From contig JBCNJP010000025.1 of the NCBI GenBank assembly GCA_039602395.1, positions 51,231,980 to 51,295,979 on the forward strand: a DNA stretch of 64,000 nucleotides. Direction: 5' to 3'. The DNA is from Deinandra increscens subsp. villosa. Taxonomy: Eukaryota; Streptophyta; Magnoliopsida; Asterales; Asteraceae. Numbering within the stretch: the stretch's first letter is position 1; the number at the start of each line of letters is the position of its first letter. The notes beneath the pieces are model-generated. The model ran no database searches, was not told the origin of the DNA, and saw only the letters and a list, made by a program, of their open reading frames with translations. Shown one piece after another: positions 21,277 to 32,739 of this stretch. The position numbers were made by a program, and so were the translations under genes.

Positions 21277-22402
21277 TGTTGGGTTTTACAGTGGGTATCC
21301 GGGTTACCGATTTTAATTTTTTATTAAAACCGATTATTTTTTTATTTAAATTAATTCATAATTAATTTAGCAGCGGAAATGATTAAAACATCGCGAATAC
21401 AAACCGTAAATAGGATCAGTCACCAACCGCAACAAATACAGATAAATATTTATTTTAAAATAAATAAATAGAATTAATATCTAAATGAATTAGATATACC
21501 TTGGCTCTAGGATGAATAGATACGTCAGACTCGAATCTGCGAGCCAGACAATCAACGGACGCGGCGACCATAGGTGGCGGCGGCGGTGGTGGCAAGCTTG
21601 CCACGGGTGGTGGCGACGACAAAACTTAATCTTCCTGAACAACCGGGATCACAACTGGAATCGTTCCCATGACGATCTCGTCACCGGCGGACGGCGGTGG
21701 CGGCGATATGGTGGTAGTGGTGGCCGGCGGGTATAATGGCGCGGGCCATGACGAGAGGACGGGGCGTGGTGGCCTCTGTTGCGCCGGCAACGCGAGACCA
21801 CCGACCGGTGATCGACCGGCGGTGGATGGCGAATGGCGCTAGCCGCGGCTGCGGCTCGAGTGGCGGCGGCGGCTTGGGCTCGTTCGGCTTCTTTTTCCAA
21901 TCTCAAACACACGCTGGCTAAACGGGGATCCATAAAAAAGAGGCGAGGATCGATGGTGACGATGGAGGTCCGATTGGCGGCGGCTTGGAGCCGGCTAGGG
22001 GATCGCGACGGCGGGAGGGGAGAGAGAGATAATTAGGGTTGTGGTTTTGATGACTTGTTATTCAATCCACTCTCCTCCCTATTTTAATATTAAAATCGCG
22101 GACCGGGGACGTACATGGGCTGGCCCGGTCGCGATCCTATCATGTCCACCATACTAATCAATATGTTAATCTGGTAACAACTGATTAGCCCATTTATTTA
22201 GATTACGAGCGTTTTAGGGCGAAATCCTTTTGTCGTTTAATTGAATAAATATTCAATTATTCATTTAATTAATTAAGTCGTTCATTTAATACTAATTAAC
22301 GGGTAATTAGATATTAAGTCCGTTGACCCGAGTGTAAGTCTTACGGGTCAATATCAGGTCGGGTTCGTTAATTTTTCGGTTCAGGACACCATATTTCCCA
22401 CA
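21277..22402 (-). mobile_element. 3' LTR of copia copy 2
   Basis: On the minus strand the LTR starts TGTGGGAAATATGG after a purine tract (AAGTGGGAGAC, 22404-22414) and ends AAACCCAACA; it is 1126 bp. It matches the LTRs at 2080-3252 and 43533-45343. It also contains the MDPRLASVC start (21933), but the proline-rich part and the SDPAK end are altered by deletion. Being preceded by pol and a polypurine tract, this is the 3' LTR. Confidence 0.87.
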
Positions 22403-23206
22403 GTCTCCCACTTGGACTGAACGCGACAGTTTAACGAGCGTAGTCAGAGGCACTCTAGCTATGCATGGATACACCAACCAATATTGACACTTTAAGTCGT
22501 TAGCCAAAATTGTATATGGTTGTAAAGCAATCAGATTGATGACTTGTGCATTCAATGTCATATGTTCTTTTCTGTATAAGACATTTGATGAATAATGAGA
22601 CATTGACTCTCATATTCGATTCATCAATTAACGTTCTCGATACAATTCGAAGTGATCCAACAAACACACAGTAAGTTTGGTTGAGGCCTCACACTTATCT
22701 CTTGGAATCAACGAGGGCACCATTATGTCTAACTGTTGTCGAAACAAGAGTACAGAATTCCTAGTTGAGGCATACAGCTCCCACTAAACTTCAGAGCCAT
22801 TCCCAAAAGTAACCATTATGGCTAGCAGTTACGTGACAACGTTAGGCTACAATCAAAGAAAGGTCTATAGTAGATGGGAGTTCGAATATGCATCTCAGGT
22901 CTAAGGATACATTAGACTTATGCATTAATCAAGCAAGCAAAACTTCCATGGTTGCATTGCATGATGCGAGTTACATCCAACATTATTCAGTAATGAGGTC
23001 CGTGATTATGAACGTTAAACGACTTTAAGGTTCAAGTAGTCACAATAGTCTTACTTTAGAGTAGCTCCCACTAAACTAATCGACTATGGACATTTAGAAC
23101 AACAACTTGTTGTTCAAGGATTAAACATATTAAAGTTGAACGCAGTTAACAGATGGGATAAGAATAATATAGATAACTATTAATGTTCATACATCCAAAT
23201 ACTAAA
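22403..23206 (-). other. copia copy 2 3' untranslated region
   Basis: Non-coding DNA between the pol stop (23207-23209) and the polypurine tract (22404-22414), as expected for the 3' end of a copia element. Confidence 0.6.
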
Positions 23207-23314
23207 TCAAAACATGTCTTTAGCTAATCTAAGGCCTATCGCTTCTCTGTGGCGTATATGAGTCTCTTGAGTAACTGGTATAGTGAAGGGATCAACTAAG
23301 TTTTGATCTATGTG

Positions 23315-24343
23315 TAGGGTTGTTAATCGGGTCAACCCGTTCGGGTTTTGGGTTATTAGGGTCGGGTTAGTCGGGTTTTTAATTAAAAAAATCTCACCGC
23401 AACCCGACCCTATTAAGCTTCGGGTTAGTAGGGTTCGGGTTAATCGGGTTTCGGGTTAGTAGGGTCGGGCATGTCGGGTTAGTCGGGTTTTACGCACAAA
23501 CATCAAGCTTTGAATATGACGAGAGCATTTGCACCCTTCTTCATGGTTAGTTTATTAAAAACCTTTTTTTGTATCTTTACAATTCTCTGTGTACGTACGA
23601 ACTTCGAATTGTAAAGTACAAATCGTAAGAAAGTCTTAAAACTCATTTTATGTTTACAAATGAAACTTCAAATTTTGTGATGTCCCCAATTGTAAGAGAC
23701 CAATTTTTATAACTACCAGAGGTTATGAAAATTTTTATTCTATGTAAGTTGATTATTATATAAGTTAGGAAGATCTCATGAAAATTTATATTAAAAACGT
23801 AAACGGTACATGTTTATTCAAGATAATGAAAGTTATGATGATTTATTGATAGACTATCACACTTATCACGTACTACACAAATCATTCATAATAAATGTAA
23901 TTCATTTAAATTTGAAGAATCGAAGGAGGAACATCTGCAGCATAAGGATATGGTGTGATCTATATTCCGAGTTTTGTGTTTAACTTGTGGCTACGATAAC
24001 ATATAATTAGAACTTACACCTTTAAAATTATTTTCAAATTCCATTACTAGTTCACGTTTTTCTAACTGTGCTCGACAAATCTCTGAAGGCTTGAAACATA
24101 TGTGATGACAATGTTAATAATAGACCGATACTTATTATTATTTGGGTTATTCGGGTTAACCCGAAACCCGATTGTTTTAAAAAATTAAACCCGAAACCCG
24201 ACCCTAACTATCATTTGGGTTAGTCGGGTTAACCCGACTAACCCAATTAAGCCTTTTAGACCCTATTAGACCCGACCCTAACTATCTTATTCGGGTTCGG
24301 GTTGGGTCGGGTTAATCGGGTTCGGGTATTTTCGACACCCCTA
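23315..24343. mobile_element. non-autonomous hAT insertion in copia pol
   Basis: The ends are imperfect inverted repeats (TAGGGTTGTTAA and, on the other strand, TAGGGGTGTCGAA), and GGGTCGGGTTAGTCGGG-type repeats crowd both terminal 150 bp. The flanks TCTATGTG (23307-23314) and CCTGTGTG (24344-24351) are an 8-bp duplication with two transitions, and excising the element restores the pol frame. Eight bases is the hAT signature. It has no transposase. Confidence 0.85.
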
Positions 24344-25401
24344 CCTGTGTGTACTTTGCTTATTTTAATTTCATTTCGGTCGACTACTTCTGTAATGTAG
24401 TGGAATTTCCTCAGGATGTGCTTGGCCTTCTTGTGAGACCCTTGCTCTTTGGCTTGAGCTATAGCACATGTGTTATCGCACAACATCTCGATTGGCTGCC
24501 TAATGCTTGGCACGACATTGAGATCAGATATGAATTTCTTCATCCATACAGCTTCCTTAGCGGCTTCTGAGGCGGCTATGTATTCGGATTTAGTAGTAGA
24601 ATCTGCTACTACTAGCTGTTTTGAGCTTCTCCAGGAAACAACCCCTCCGTTAAGAGTGAAAACGAATCCCGACTACGAGCGATAGTCATCTCGGTCAGTC
24701 TGAAAACTGGCATCAACACCTCCGTATACGAGAAACATATCACTGGTGTTTCTCAAGTATTTCAGTGTGTTCTTTACAGCCTTCCAGTGAGCTAGTCCTG
24801 GCGTCTATTGGTATTGACTAGTCACGCTCAATGCATACGAGACATTCGGTCGTGTGCAGAGCATGGCATACATGATAGATCTGATAGCTGAGGTAAATGG
24901 GATCGATACCATTTGGCTTATCTCTTGCTCCGTTTTAGGATCTTGAGACTTGTCCAAGATTGTTCCCTTTGTCATGGGAACGGCTCCTTTCTTGGAGTTG
25001 CTCATGTTGAACCGTGCTATGATTTTATCAACGTATGTGCTTTGGCTGAGACCCAAAAGGCACTTAGATCGATCTATGTGAATTTTGATTCCTAGAATGT
25101 AAGCGAATTCTCCAAGATCTTTCATAGCGAAACAAGATGAAAGCCATTTCTTAACTTCGTTAAGCATGAGTATGTTGTTTCCTATTATCAGTATATCGTA
25201 TACGTACAGTACGAGAAACGATATAGCACTCCCACTTGCCTTTCTGTAAACACAAGGCTTATCTTTGTTTTGATCAAAGCCAAATACTTTGACCTTTTGG
25301 TCAAAACGAAGATTCCAGCTTCGAGATGCTTTCTTAAGTCCATAAATGGCTTTCTTAGTTTGCAAACCTTATTTGGATTCACTACGTCAAAATTCACCTT
25401 T

Positions 25402-25404
25402 GGC
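25402..25404. repeat. probable 3-bp target site of the CACTA element
   Basis: GGC adjoins the CACTA terminus; CACTA elements duplicate 3 bp. The other end was not found, so this is unverified. Confidence 0.35.
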
Positions 25405-26575
25405 CACTATTAAAAAAACCGTGACCAAAGGTGTTTGGTCACGTTTTTTTTTCATTCCAATCGACACCAAAGGTTCCGTCACCTTATGTACCCTACATCC
25501 ACGTTACAATATCAGTGGCTGAAGCCACCTATAAGCGTGGCTAAAGGGTACCAATATTTATTGTTGTAATCAAACAATTCTTCTGGAAAGCGTGGCCAAA
25601 GGGTCCCAACGGCCACATGTGTTTGTTTAACGTGGCCTTTGGTATTATATGGTCACATATATTTGTGTTTTAGCCACATAAATTATAAAAATACATGGCC
25701 AAAGGGTTGCTGAAATCATACATTTTGTCACAATACGCGTGGCCAAAGGGTGGCAACGGCCACGTTAAAATATCAAAGGCGTGGCCTTTGGTATTATATG
25801 GTCACGTACATATGTGTTTTACCCACATATGTTATAAACAAAAGTGGCCAAATGGGTTGCTGAAATTATAGTTTTTGTCCCAATACGCGTGGCCAAAGGG
25901 TGGCAACCGCCACATTAAAATATGAATAGCGTGGCCTTTGGTATTATATGGTCACATATATTTGTGTTTTAGCCACATATGATATGAAAAAACATGGTCA
26001 AATGGGTTGCTGAAATCATACATTTTGTCCCAATACGCGTGGCCAAAGGGTGGCAACGGCCACATTAAAATATAAAAAGCGTGGCCTTTGCTATTATATG
26101 GTCACGTATATTTGTGTTTTAGCCACTTATATTTGGAAAAAAAAAGTGGACAAAGGGTAGTTGAAATCAGATATTTTGTCCCAATACGCGTGGCCAAATG
26201 GTGGCAACGGCCACGTTAAAATATAAAAAGCGTGACCTTTGGTATTATATGGTCACGTATATTTGTGTTTTAGCCACATATATTTGGGAGAAAAAAAGTG
26301 GCCAAAGGGTAGTTGAAATCAGGTAATTTGTCCCAATACGCGTGACCAAATGGTGGCAACGACCACGTTTAAATATAAAAAGTGTGGCCTTTTGTATTAT
26401 ATGGTCACGTATATTTGTGTTTTAGCCACTTATATTTGGAAAAAGAAAGTGACCAAAGGGTATTTGAAATCAGATATTTTGTCCCAATACGCGTGGCCAA
26501 AGGGTGGCAACGGCCATGTTAAAATATCTAAATTGTGGCCTTTGGTATTATATATTTTCTTAATTACAATTAACT
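25405..26575. repeat. CACTA subterminal repeats, about 151 bp per unit
   Basis: The anchor CAATACGCGT recurs at 25731, 25881, 26031, 26182, 26334 and 26485, a spacing of 150-152 bp, with more degenerate units to the left. Each unit contains GTGGCCAAAGGG and its inverse CCTTTGGYCAC, so the units fold back on themselves. Subterminal arrays of this kind are the binding sites of the TnpA-type protein in En/Spm. Confidence 0.88.
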
Positions 26576-26706
26576 AAACTGCATATTAATTAATATAGAG
26601 AAACCTTAAAATCATATTATAATTAAAAATTAATGTACATACACTAATCAAATGACGTTCAAAAAATAACATACACTAATCAAAGTTTAATTTGTATAAC
26701 AATTAA

Positions 26707-26864
26707 TTATAATTTCTTGTCCGTGCTCATCAGCTGCTTCTGCTGGTTCCTTGTAATAAGTTTTCTGTTTATCAGATCTTGAGTCAGCTGGTTTGGAGTT
26801 AAGTACACTTTCGGCATCTTTTTCCGATCATTATTTACCTGGAAAATGACAAATAAAACCGATC

Positions 26865-26903
<39 letters not shown>

Positions 26904-28561
26904 ATTAATTATAGCGGATACGATTAACTAATGTAGTAATTACTTGTGGTTGTTCCAGTACTTTATGAACCGTAGAATGATCAACCGGCTGTAATTTATC
27001 TGACTTGTTATTAGAATGAAGGATCATTCGTTGCATCGCCCATGCAATAATATATTTATTTTCAACCTCAGAAATCGTTGTTTTACCATCTACTGGGAAT
27101 GGTAAAAATGTTGCACCTTTATTGACCTGATAAACTTTAATTCTACGGCAACCAGGAGGTAATGGACTTCCATGAATCTTCTCATCTTTTTGTTTTGGTA
27201 ATAATTCAGCCATTCCCACGACATTCATTGGATCCCCCTCCATGTGCAACGTTGTAGTTTCGCACCGCTGATCAGAAGTGACATAATAATAATAATATTA
27301 ATTATAGCATATATATATTAACAATTAATTAATTAAAGTCAAAAAATAGAATAAAAAAATTGTGGTATATACTAATCTATATACCTCTTGGATTACTGGC
27401 TGATCGATAGGAGCTGTAATGGCATCATAATTATTTAGTTTTTCCAACCGATCACTCTTCTTAGGAGGTACTTTATGAGCTGCAGGTTTTACTTGTTTTG
27501 CATGTCTCTTATTCTTTTCCTAAATTGACACCATGTAATTAACTGATTAGTAACATATATATTAATTAACAATAACGTCAAAGCGATTTGTCAAATCCTT
27601 AATTATATATATATCACTTCCTGCTCTGATGCCCCAGCAGTACTGGCTGCAACAGCTGTTGCTTCTGTTATTTTTCTCTTTTTCCCCTAATTAAGACAGC
27701 ATCAACATTTAATTAAATGATCATATAGCAGTTAGTTACAAGGGAAGTACACAACTGTGTAAATTAAAATAGTTACCCTTTCCTTTTGCGACGCTGTTGT
27801 AGATGTAGGAGTGTGTTGTGATAGAGTCGCAGAACAGACCTACAATTCAATTAATTAATAAAATCATATCGATCATAACCGGCTAAACATTAGTTAACTA
27901 TCCAGATAACCATTCGGATGAAGTACAAACTTATCATAGCCAGAACAGTTAATTATTAATTATATTCCGGAACAACTCTAACTATCCTGATGAACTTTAA
28001 CTATGCTAATGAACTTTACCTATACTGGTGAACTTTAACTATCCGGATGAACTATAACCAACACGGTGAACTATAACTAGAGACGCATGTTCATCCAGAT
28101 GAACTAGAATCTTCCGGATCAACTCTAACTATCCCGATGAACTCTAACTATCCTGATGAACTTTTTACTATCCTGATGAACCTTACCTATCCTGAGGAAC
28201 TTTAACTATCCGGATGAACTCTAACTTTCCGGATGAACTATAACTAGAGACGCATGTTCATCCAGATGAACTAGAATCTTCCAGATCAACTCAAATTCAG
28301 AACAGTTTCAAATCCGTACCTTATCGGCCGACCTTTGAGATGAGTTTGATGGAGTAGATTGTTTCCGCGATGTATTGTGCGTGGAATTGATCATGTCCTA
28401 CGTACAATGAATTCAATTAGTTAATTAATTAATAAATATGCGCTCATGGGAGATTAATCATATCAGCAATAATATTTAATTACCGTTGTATTTACATTGG
28501 AATGTTGATCACAACTGTTAGATCTTACAGTTGTAGTAAGAGGCGCCTCCGCGGACTTTAC
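26707..28561 (-). CDS. CACTA-encoded protein, last seven exons, DUF8039-like
   Basis: Seven minus-strand exons with GT-AG borders and phase-0 junctions are all open: 28561-28484, 28397-28320, 27839-27777, 27686-27618, 27519-27385, 27267-26944 and 26838-26707 (stop 26707-26709). The first five are short and Ser/Thr/Lys-rich. The sixth, 108 codons, has the pattern of DUF8039 (NVVGMAELLP, KIHGSPLPPGC, FLPFPVDG, AWAMQRMIL), a domain found in the second gene of plant CACTA elements. The last exon is basic (KVYLTPNQLTQDLINRKL). The 5' exons lie in the gap. No stop is seen in 293 codons, so it may be recent. The exact role is not known; DNA binding to the subterminal repeats is plausible. Confidence 0.7.
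27962..28292. repeat. minisatellite in an intron of the CACTA gene
   Basis: Units of 19-22 bp of the type AACTNTAACTATCCNGATG are repeated about fifteen times, with a longer unit (containing AGAGACGCATGTTCATCCAG) duplicated at about 28068-28125 and 28239-28293. It lies between two exons of the CACTA gene. Confidence 0.8.
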
Positions 28562-28565
28562 CTAC

Positions 28566-29065
28566 NNNNNNNNNNNNNNNNNNNNNNNNNNNNNNNNNNN
28601 NNNNNNNNNNNNNNNNNNNNNNNNNNNNNNNNNNNNNNNNNNNNNNNNNNNNNNNNNNNNNNNNNNNNNNNNNNNNNNNNNNNNNNNNNNNNNNNNNNNN
28701 NNNNNNNNNNNNNNNNNNNNNNNNNNNNNNNNNNNNNNNNNNNNNNNNNNNNNNNNNNNNNNNNNNNNNNNNNNNNNNNNNNNNNNNNNNNNNNNNNNNN
28801 NNNNNNNNNNNNNNNNNNNNNNNNNNNNNNNNNNNNNNNNNNNNNNNNNNNNNNNNNNNNNNNNNNNNNNNNNNNNNNNNNNNNNNNNNNNNNNNNNNNN
28901 NNNNNNNNNNNNNNNNNNNNNNNNNNNNNNNNNNNNNNNNNNNNNNNNNNNNNNNNNNNNNNNNNNNNNNNNNNNNNNNNNNNNNNNNNNNNNNNNNNNN
29001 NNNNNNNNNNNNNNNNNNNNNNNNNNNNNNNNNNNNNNNNNNNNNNNNNNNNNNNNNNNNNNNNN
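28566..29065. other. assembly gap of 500 N
   Basis: Exactly 500 N, a conventional gap of unknown true size. It lies between the CACTA gene and a tandem array, a typical place for assembly failure. Confidence 0.99.
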
Positions 29066-29254
29066 GTTCGTTTTTGTTAAACATCTTCTCCATTACATTT
29101 TCCACTTTCATCGATTACTCGCAAGATCGTGTACTTTATTTTCAAATTAATTCTACCTATCTTCATCTCCAATCAATTAAATTTTAGTTCCTATAGAGCT
29201 TGGAAGATAATATAGACCTCTTTTTACGGGATGGATTATTTAATAATATTTAAT

Positions 29255-29444
29255 ACCAATGAGCTCTAGCCCAATTGGCTAAGGGGATGTACACAAAAAC
29301 AATATAAATGGAAGGTCTTGGTTCAAGTCCTACTTGTAACACAAAATAAAATAAACGAGGGTTACATGTTGGGCTAGGGGGGTTTCTAACCTATGGTGAA
29401 TTTCCTCGTGATGGGGATTAAAGATTAATGTTGTTCAAAAAAAA
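29255..29444 (+). mobile_element. tRNA-derived SINE, copy in array unit 1
   Basis: About 190 bp, flanked by the 15-bp direct repeat TTAATAATATTTAAT (29240-29254 and 29445-29459). It has an A box (TAGCCCAATTGGC) and a B box (GGTTCAAGTCC) about 60 bases apart and an A-rich end. These are the marks of a tRNA-derived SINE transcribed by RNA polymerase III. Confidence 0.82.
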
Positions 29445-29842
29445 TTAATAATATTTAATGTGGATCATTACTAATTTAAGTGTTTGAGATCTGTGATCAT
29501 CTTGGAACCGATTAATTGTTCGAATAACTTGATTTGGAGAGGAACGAAAAGACATCTGATCAAATTCATGAATGACATAGTTCTCAATTTGAATGGGAAT
29601 TGATAAAAATGATAAAATTGTTGGAGATGAAATTGATAAAAAAGAATATTTAAGTTCGTTTTTGTTAAACATCTTCTCCATTACATTTGCACACTTTAAT
29701 CGATTACTTGCAGAGATCGTGTACTATTTTTCAAATTAATTCTACCTATCTTTATCTCCAATCAATTAAATTTTAGTTCCTATAGAGCTTGGAAGATAAT
29801 ATAGACCTCTTTTACGGGATGGATTATTTAATAATATTTAAT

Positions 29843-30033
29843 ACCAATGAGCTCTAGCCCAATTGGCTAAGGGGATGTACGCAAAAACACTATAAATGGA
29901 AGGTCTTGGGTTTATGTCATATTTGTAACACAAAATAAAATAAACGAGGGTTACATGTTGGACCAGGGGGTTTTCAAACCTATGATGAATTTCCTCGTGA
30001 TGGGGATTAAAGATTTATGTTGTTCAAAAAAAA
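29843..30033 (+). mobile_element. SINE copy in array unit 2
   Basis: Same SINE with the same flanking repeat, so it arrived by tandem duplication and not by new insertion. Its B-box region is altered (GGGTTTATGTC). Confidence 0.75.
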
Positions 30034-30391
30034 TTAATAATATTTAATGTGGATGATTACTAATTTAAGTGTTTGAGATCTGTGATCATCTTGAAACCTA
30101 CATGTGATCATATTCATGAATGGCATAGTTCTCAATTTGAATGGGAATCGATGAAAATGATAAATTTGTTGGAGATGAAATTGATAAAAAAAGAATATTT
30201 AAGTTCGTTTTTGTTAAACATCTTCTCCATTACATTTTCACTTTAATCGATTACTTGCAGATATCGTGTACTTTATTTTCAAATTAATTCTACTTATCAT
30301 CATCTCCAGTTAATTAAATTTTAATTCCTATAGAGCTTGAAAGATAATATAGACCTCTTTTTAAGGGATGGATTGTTTAATAATATTTAAT

Positions 30392-30584
30392 ACCAATGAG
30401 CTCTAGCCCAATTGGCTAAGGGGATGTACGCAAAAACACTATAAATGGACGGTCTTGAGTTCAAGTCCTACTTGTAACACAGAATGAAATAAACGAGGGT
30501 TACATGTTGGGCCAGGGGGTTTTCTAACCTATGGTGAATTTCCTCGTGATAGGGATTAAAGATTTATGTTGTTCAAAAAAAAAT
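30392..30584 (+). mobile_element. SINE copy in array unit 3
   Basis: Same SINE and flanks; A and B boxes are kept (GAGTTCAAGTCC). Confidence 0.78.
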
Positions 30585-30985
30585 TAATAATATTTAATGT
30601 GGATCATTACTAATTTCATTGTTTGAGATTTGTGATCATCTTGGGACCGATTAATTATTCGAATAACTTGATTTGGAGAGGAACGAAAAAACTTGTGATC
30701 AAATTCATGAATGGCATAGTTCTCAATTTGAATGGGATTCGATAAAAATGATAAAATCGTTGGAGATGAAATTGATAAAAAATAATATTTAAGTTCGTTT
30801 TTGTTAAACATCTTCTCCATTACATTTGCCACTTTAATCGATTACTTGCAGAGATCGTGTACTATTTTTTCAAATTAATTCTACCTATCTTCATCTCCAA
30901 TCAATTAAATTTTAGTTCCATAGACCTTGGAAGATAATATAGACCTCTTTTTACGGGATGGATGGATTATTTAATAATATTTAAT

Positions 30986-31173
30986 ACCAATGAGCTCTAG
31001 CCCAATTGGCTAAGGGGATGTACGCAAAAACACTATAAATGGAAGGTCTTGGGTTTAAGTCCTACTTGTAACACAAAATAAAATAAACGAGGGTTACATG
31101 TTGTGCCAGGGGGTTTTCTAACCTATAGTGAATTTCCTCGTGATGGGGATTAAAGATTTATGTTGTTCAAAAA
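30986..31173 (+). mobile_element. SINE copy in array unit 4
   Basis: Same SINE and flanks; the B box reads GGGTTTAAGTCC. Confidence 0.78.
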
Positions 31174-31581
31174 AATTAATAATATTTAATGTGGATCATT
31201 ACTAATTTAAGTGTTTGAGATATGTGATCATCTTGGAACCGATTAATTATTCGAATAACTTGATTTCAAGAGGAACGAAAAGACATGTGATTAAATTCAT
31301 GAATGGCATAGTTCTCAATTTGAATGGGAATCGATGAAAATGATAAAATCGTTGGAGATGAAATTGATAAAAAAAATATATATATATTTAAGTTCGTTTT
31401 TGTTAAACATCTTCGCCATTACATTTTCCACTTTAATCGATTACTTGCAGAGATCGTGTACTATTTTTTCAAATTAATTCTACCTATCTTCATCTCCAAT
31501 CAATTAAATTTTAGTTCCTATAGAGCTTGGAAGATAATATAGACATCTTTTTACGGGATGGATTATTTAATAATATTTAAT

Positions 31582-31772
31582 ACCAATGAGCTCTAGCCCA
31601 ATTGGCTAAAGGGATGTACATAAAAACACTATAAATGGAAGGTCTTGGGTTCAAGTACTACTTGTAACACAAAATAAAATAAACGAAGGTTACATGTTGA
31701 GCCAGGGGGTTTTCTAACCTATGGTAAATTTCCTCGTGATGGGGATTAAAGATTTATGTTATTTAAAAAAAG
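31582..31772 (+). mobile_element. SINE copy in array unit 5
   Basis: Same SINE and flanks; the B box reads GGGTTCAAGTAC. Confidence 0.78.
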
Positions 31773-31989
31773 AATTAATAATATTTAATATGGATCATTA
31801 CTAATTTATTTGTTTGAGATCTGTGATCATCTTGGAACCGATTAATTATTCGAATAACTTGATTTGGAGAGGAACAAAAAGACATGTGATCAAATTCATG
31901 AATGGCATAGTTCTCAATTTGAATGGGAATCGATGAAAATGATAAAACTATTGGAGATGAAATTGATAAAAAAAAAAAGAAATATTTAA

Positions 31990-32739
31990 GTTCGCTTTTG
32001 TTAAACATCTATTAAAAACGATATAATTTTGATAAATTTCGCGTACAAGTTAGGAGCATTACAGCACCGTCTGATTTGCAATCTACTTGACGATGATTGG
32101 TGCGGTTTCTCTTTATTGGTCCAATTGGCTTAAATTGCGCTTTTTGTCACTAACGAGATTTGAACCTACACCATATGGAAATGCTAATGGTGCGTTTGGT
32201 TGTGGAAAACACACCAATGCTTTCCATTTCTGTTTTCTAAGAAAACATGAAAAACAGAAAACGCGTTCAAATTGTAGTTTTCCAGAAAAATTTTCTAGGA
32301 AAACAGAAAACACCAAAACGGTGTTTTCTAACTTTTAAACTAAAATTGGAAAACATTTTTTTTTTGTTTTCCGTTTTCATTTTCTAGTTTTCTATTTTGA
32401 AAAATGAAAAACCCATCTTTTAGTTTAGAACGTGTTTTCAAAAATTTCCATATGTTTTCTAGAGATGAAAAACCATTTCATTTTCTAGAAAATTGAAAAT
32501 GAAAAACTGAAAAACGTTTTCCACAACGAAACGTTTAAATTCGTTTTTGTTAAACATCTCTTAAAAACGACATAATTTTGATGGATTTCGCGTACAAGTT
32601 AGACGCATTACAGCACCATCTGATTTGCAATCTACTTGACGATGATTGGTGCGGTTTCTCTTTATTGGTCCAATTGGCTTAAATTGCCCTATTTGTCACT
32701 AACAAGATTTGAACCTATACCATATGAAAATGCTAAGGG
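31990..32739. repeat. 200-bp duplication at 31990-32187 and 32540-32736
   Basis: Two near-identical stretches start with the array word (TTTTGTTAAACATCT) and end ATGCTAA, where a Tourist-like MITE begins in each. On the minus strand each has a B-box-like AGGTTCAAATCT, which suggests a SINE tail. Confidence 0.75.
32188..32533. mobile_element. Tourist-like MITE, left copy (truncated)
   Basis: The ends TGCGTTTGGTTGTGGAAAAC and, on the opposite strand, GTTTCGTTGTGGAAAAC are inverted repeats. The interior is rich in GAAAAC/GTTTTC fold-back words. TAA lies on the left; the right flank joins the second duplicated block, so the right target copy is lost. Confidence 0.6.

Larger units (their letters stand above)
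23207..25404 (-). pseudogene. copia copy 2 reverse transcriptase and RNase H, broken
   Basis: Read on the minus strand this is the C-terminal part of copia Pol. Reverse transcriptase (KAIYGLKKASRSWNLRFDQ) runs from about 25400 to 24810; the catalytic YVDD is altered to YVYD. RNase H includes SEYIAASEAAKEAVWMKKFI and LCDNTCAIAQAKEQGSHKKA. Pol ends near 23207 after DPFT and REAIGLR. A frameshift at about 25350, a stop near 24680 and a 1.03-kb hAT insertion at 23315-24343 break it. The 5' part is cut off at 25404 by the CACTA element, so integrase and gag are missing. Confidence 0.88.
25405..28565 (-). mobile_element. CACTA (En/Spm) transposon, one end and 3' gene part
   Basis: The terminus reads CACTATTAAAAAAACCGTG, the typical CACTA inverted-repeat start. 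A 1.1-kb subterminal repeat block and a multi-exon gene with a DUF8039-like exon follow. The element continues into the assembly gap, so its other end and transposase proper are not visible. It truncates copia copy 2. Confidence 0.8.
29066..32010. repeat. tandem array, five units of about 550-600 bp
   Basis: The word GTTCGTTTTTGTTAAACATC recurs at 29066, 29655, 30205, 30792 and 31391, and near 31990 with one change. SINE starts (GAGCTC) at 29261, 29849, 30398, 30992 and 31588 give periods of 588, 549, 594 and 596 bp. Units differ by scattered substitutions and small indels; one has lost about 40 bp near 30105. The array probably continues into the gap. No conserved gene is supported in it. 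Confidence 0.9.

Noticed and set aside
25731..26575. CRISPR-like array of regular repeats
   Set aside because: Repeats and intervals are similar along the whole 151-bp unit, the DNA is a plant genome and the block sits at a CACTA terminus.
28502..29111. Long open frames crossing the N gap
   Set aside because: They are open only because N cannot encode a stop.
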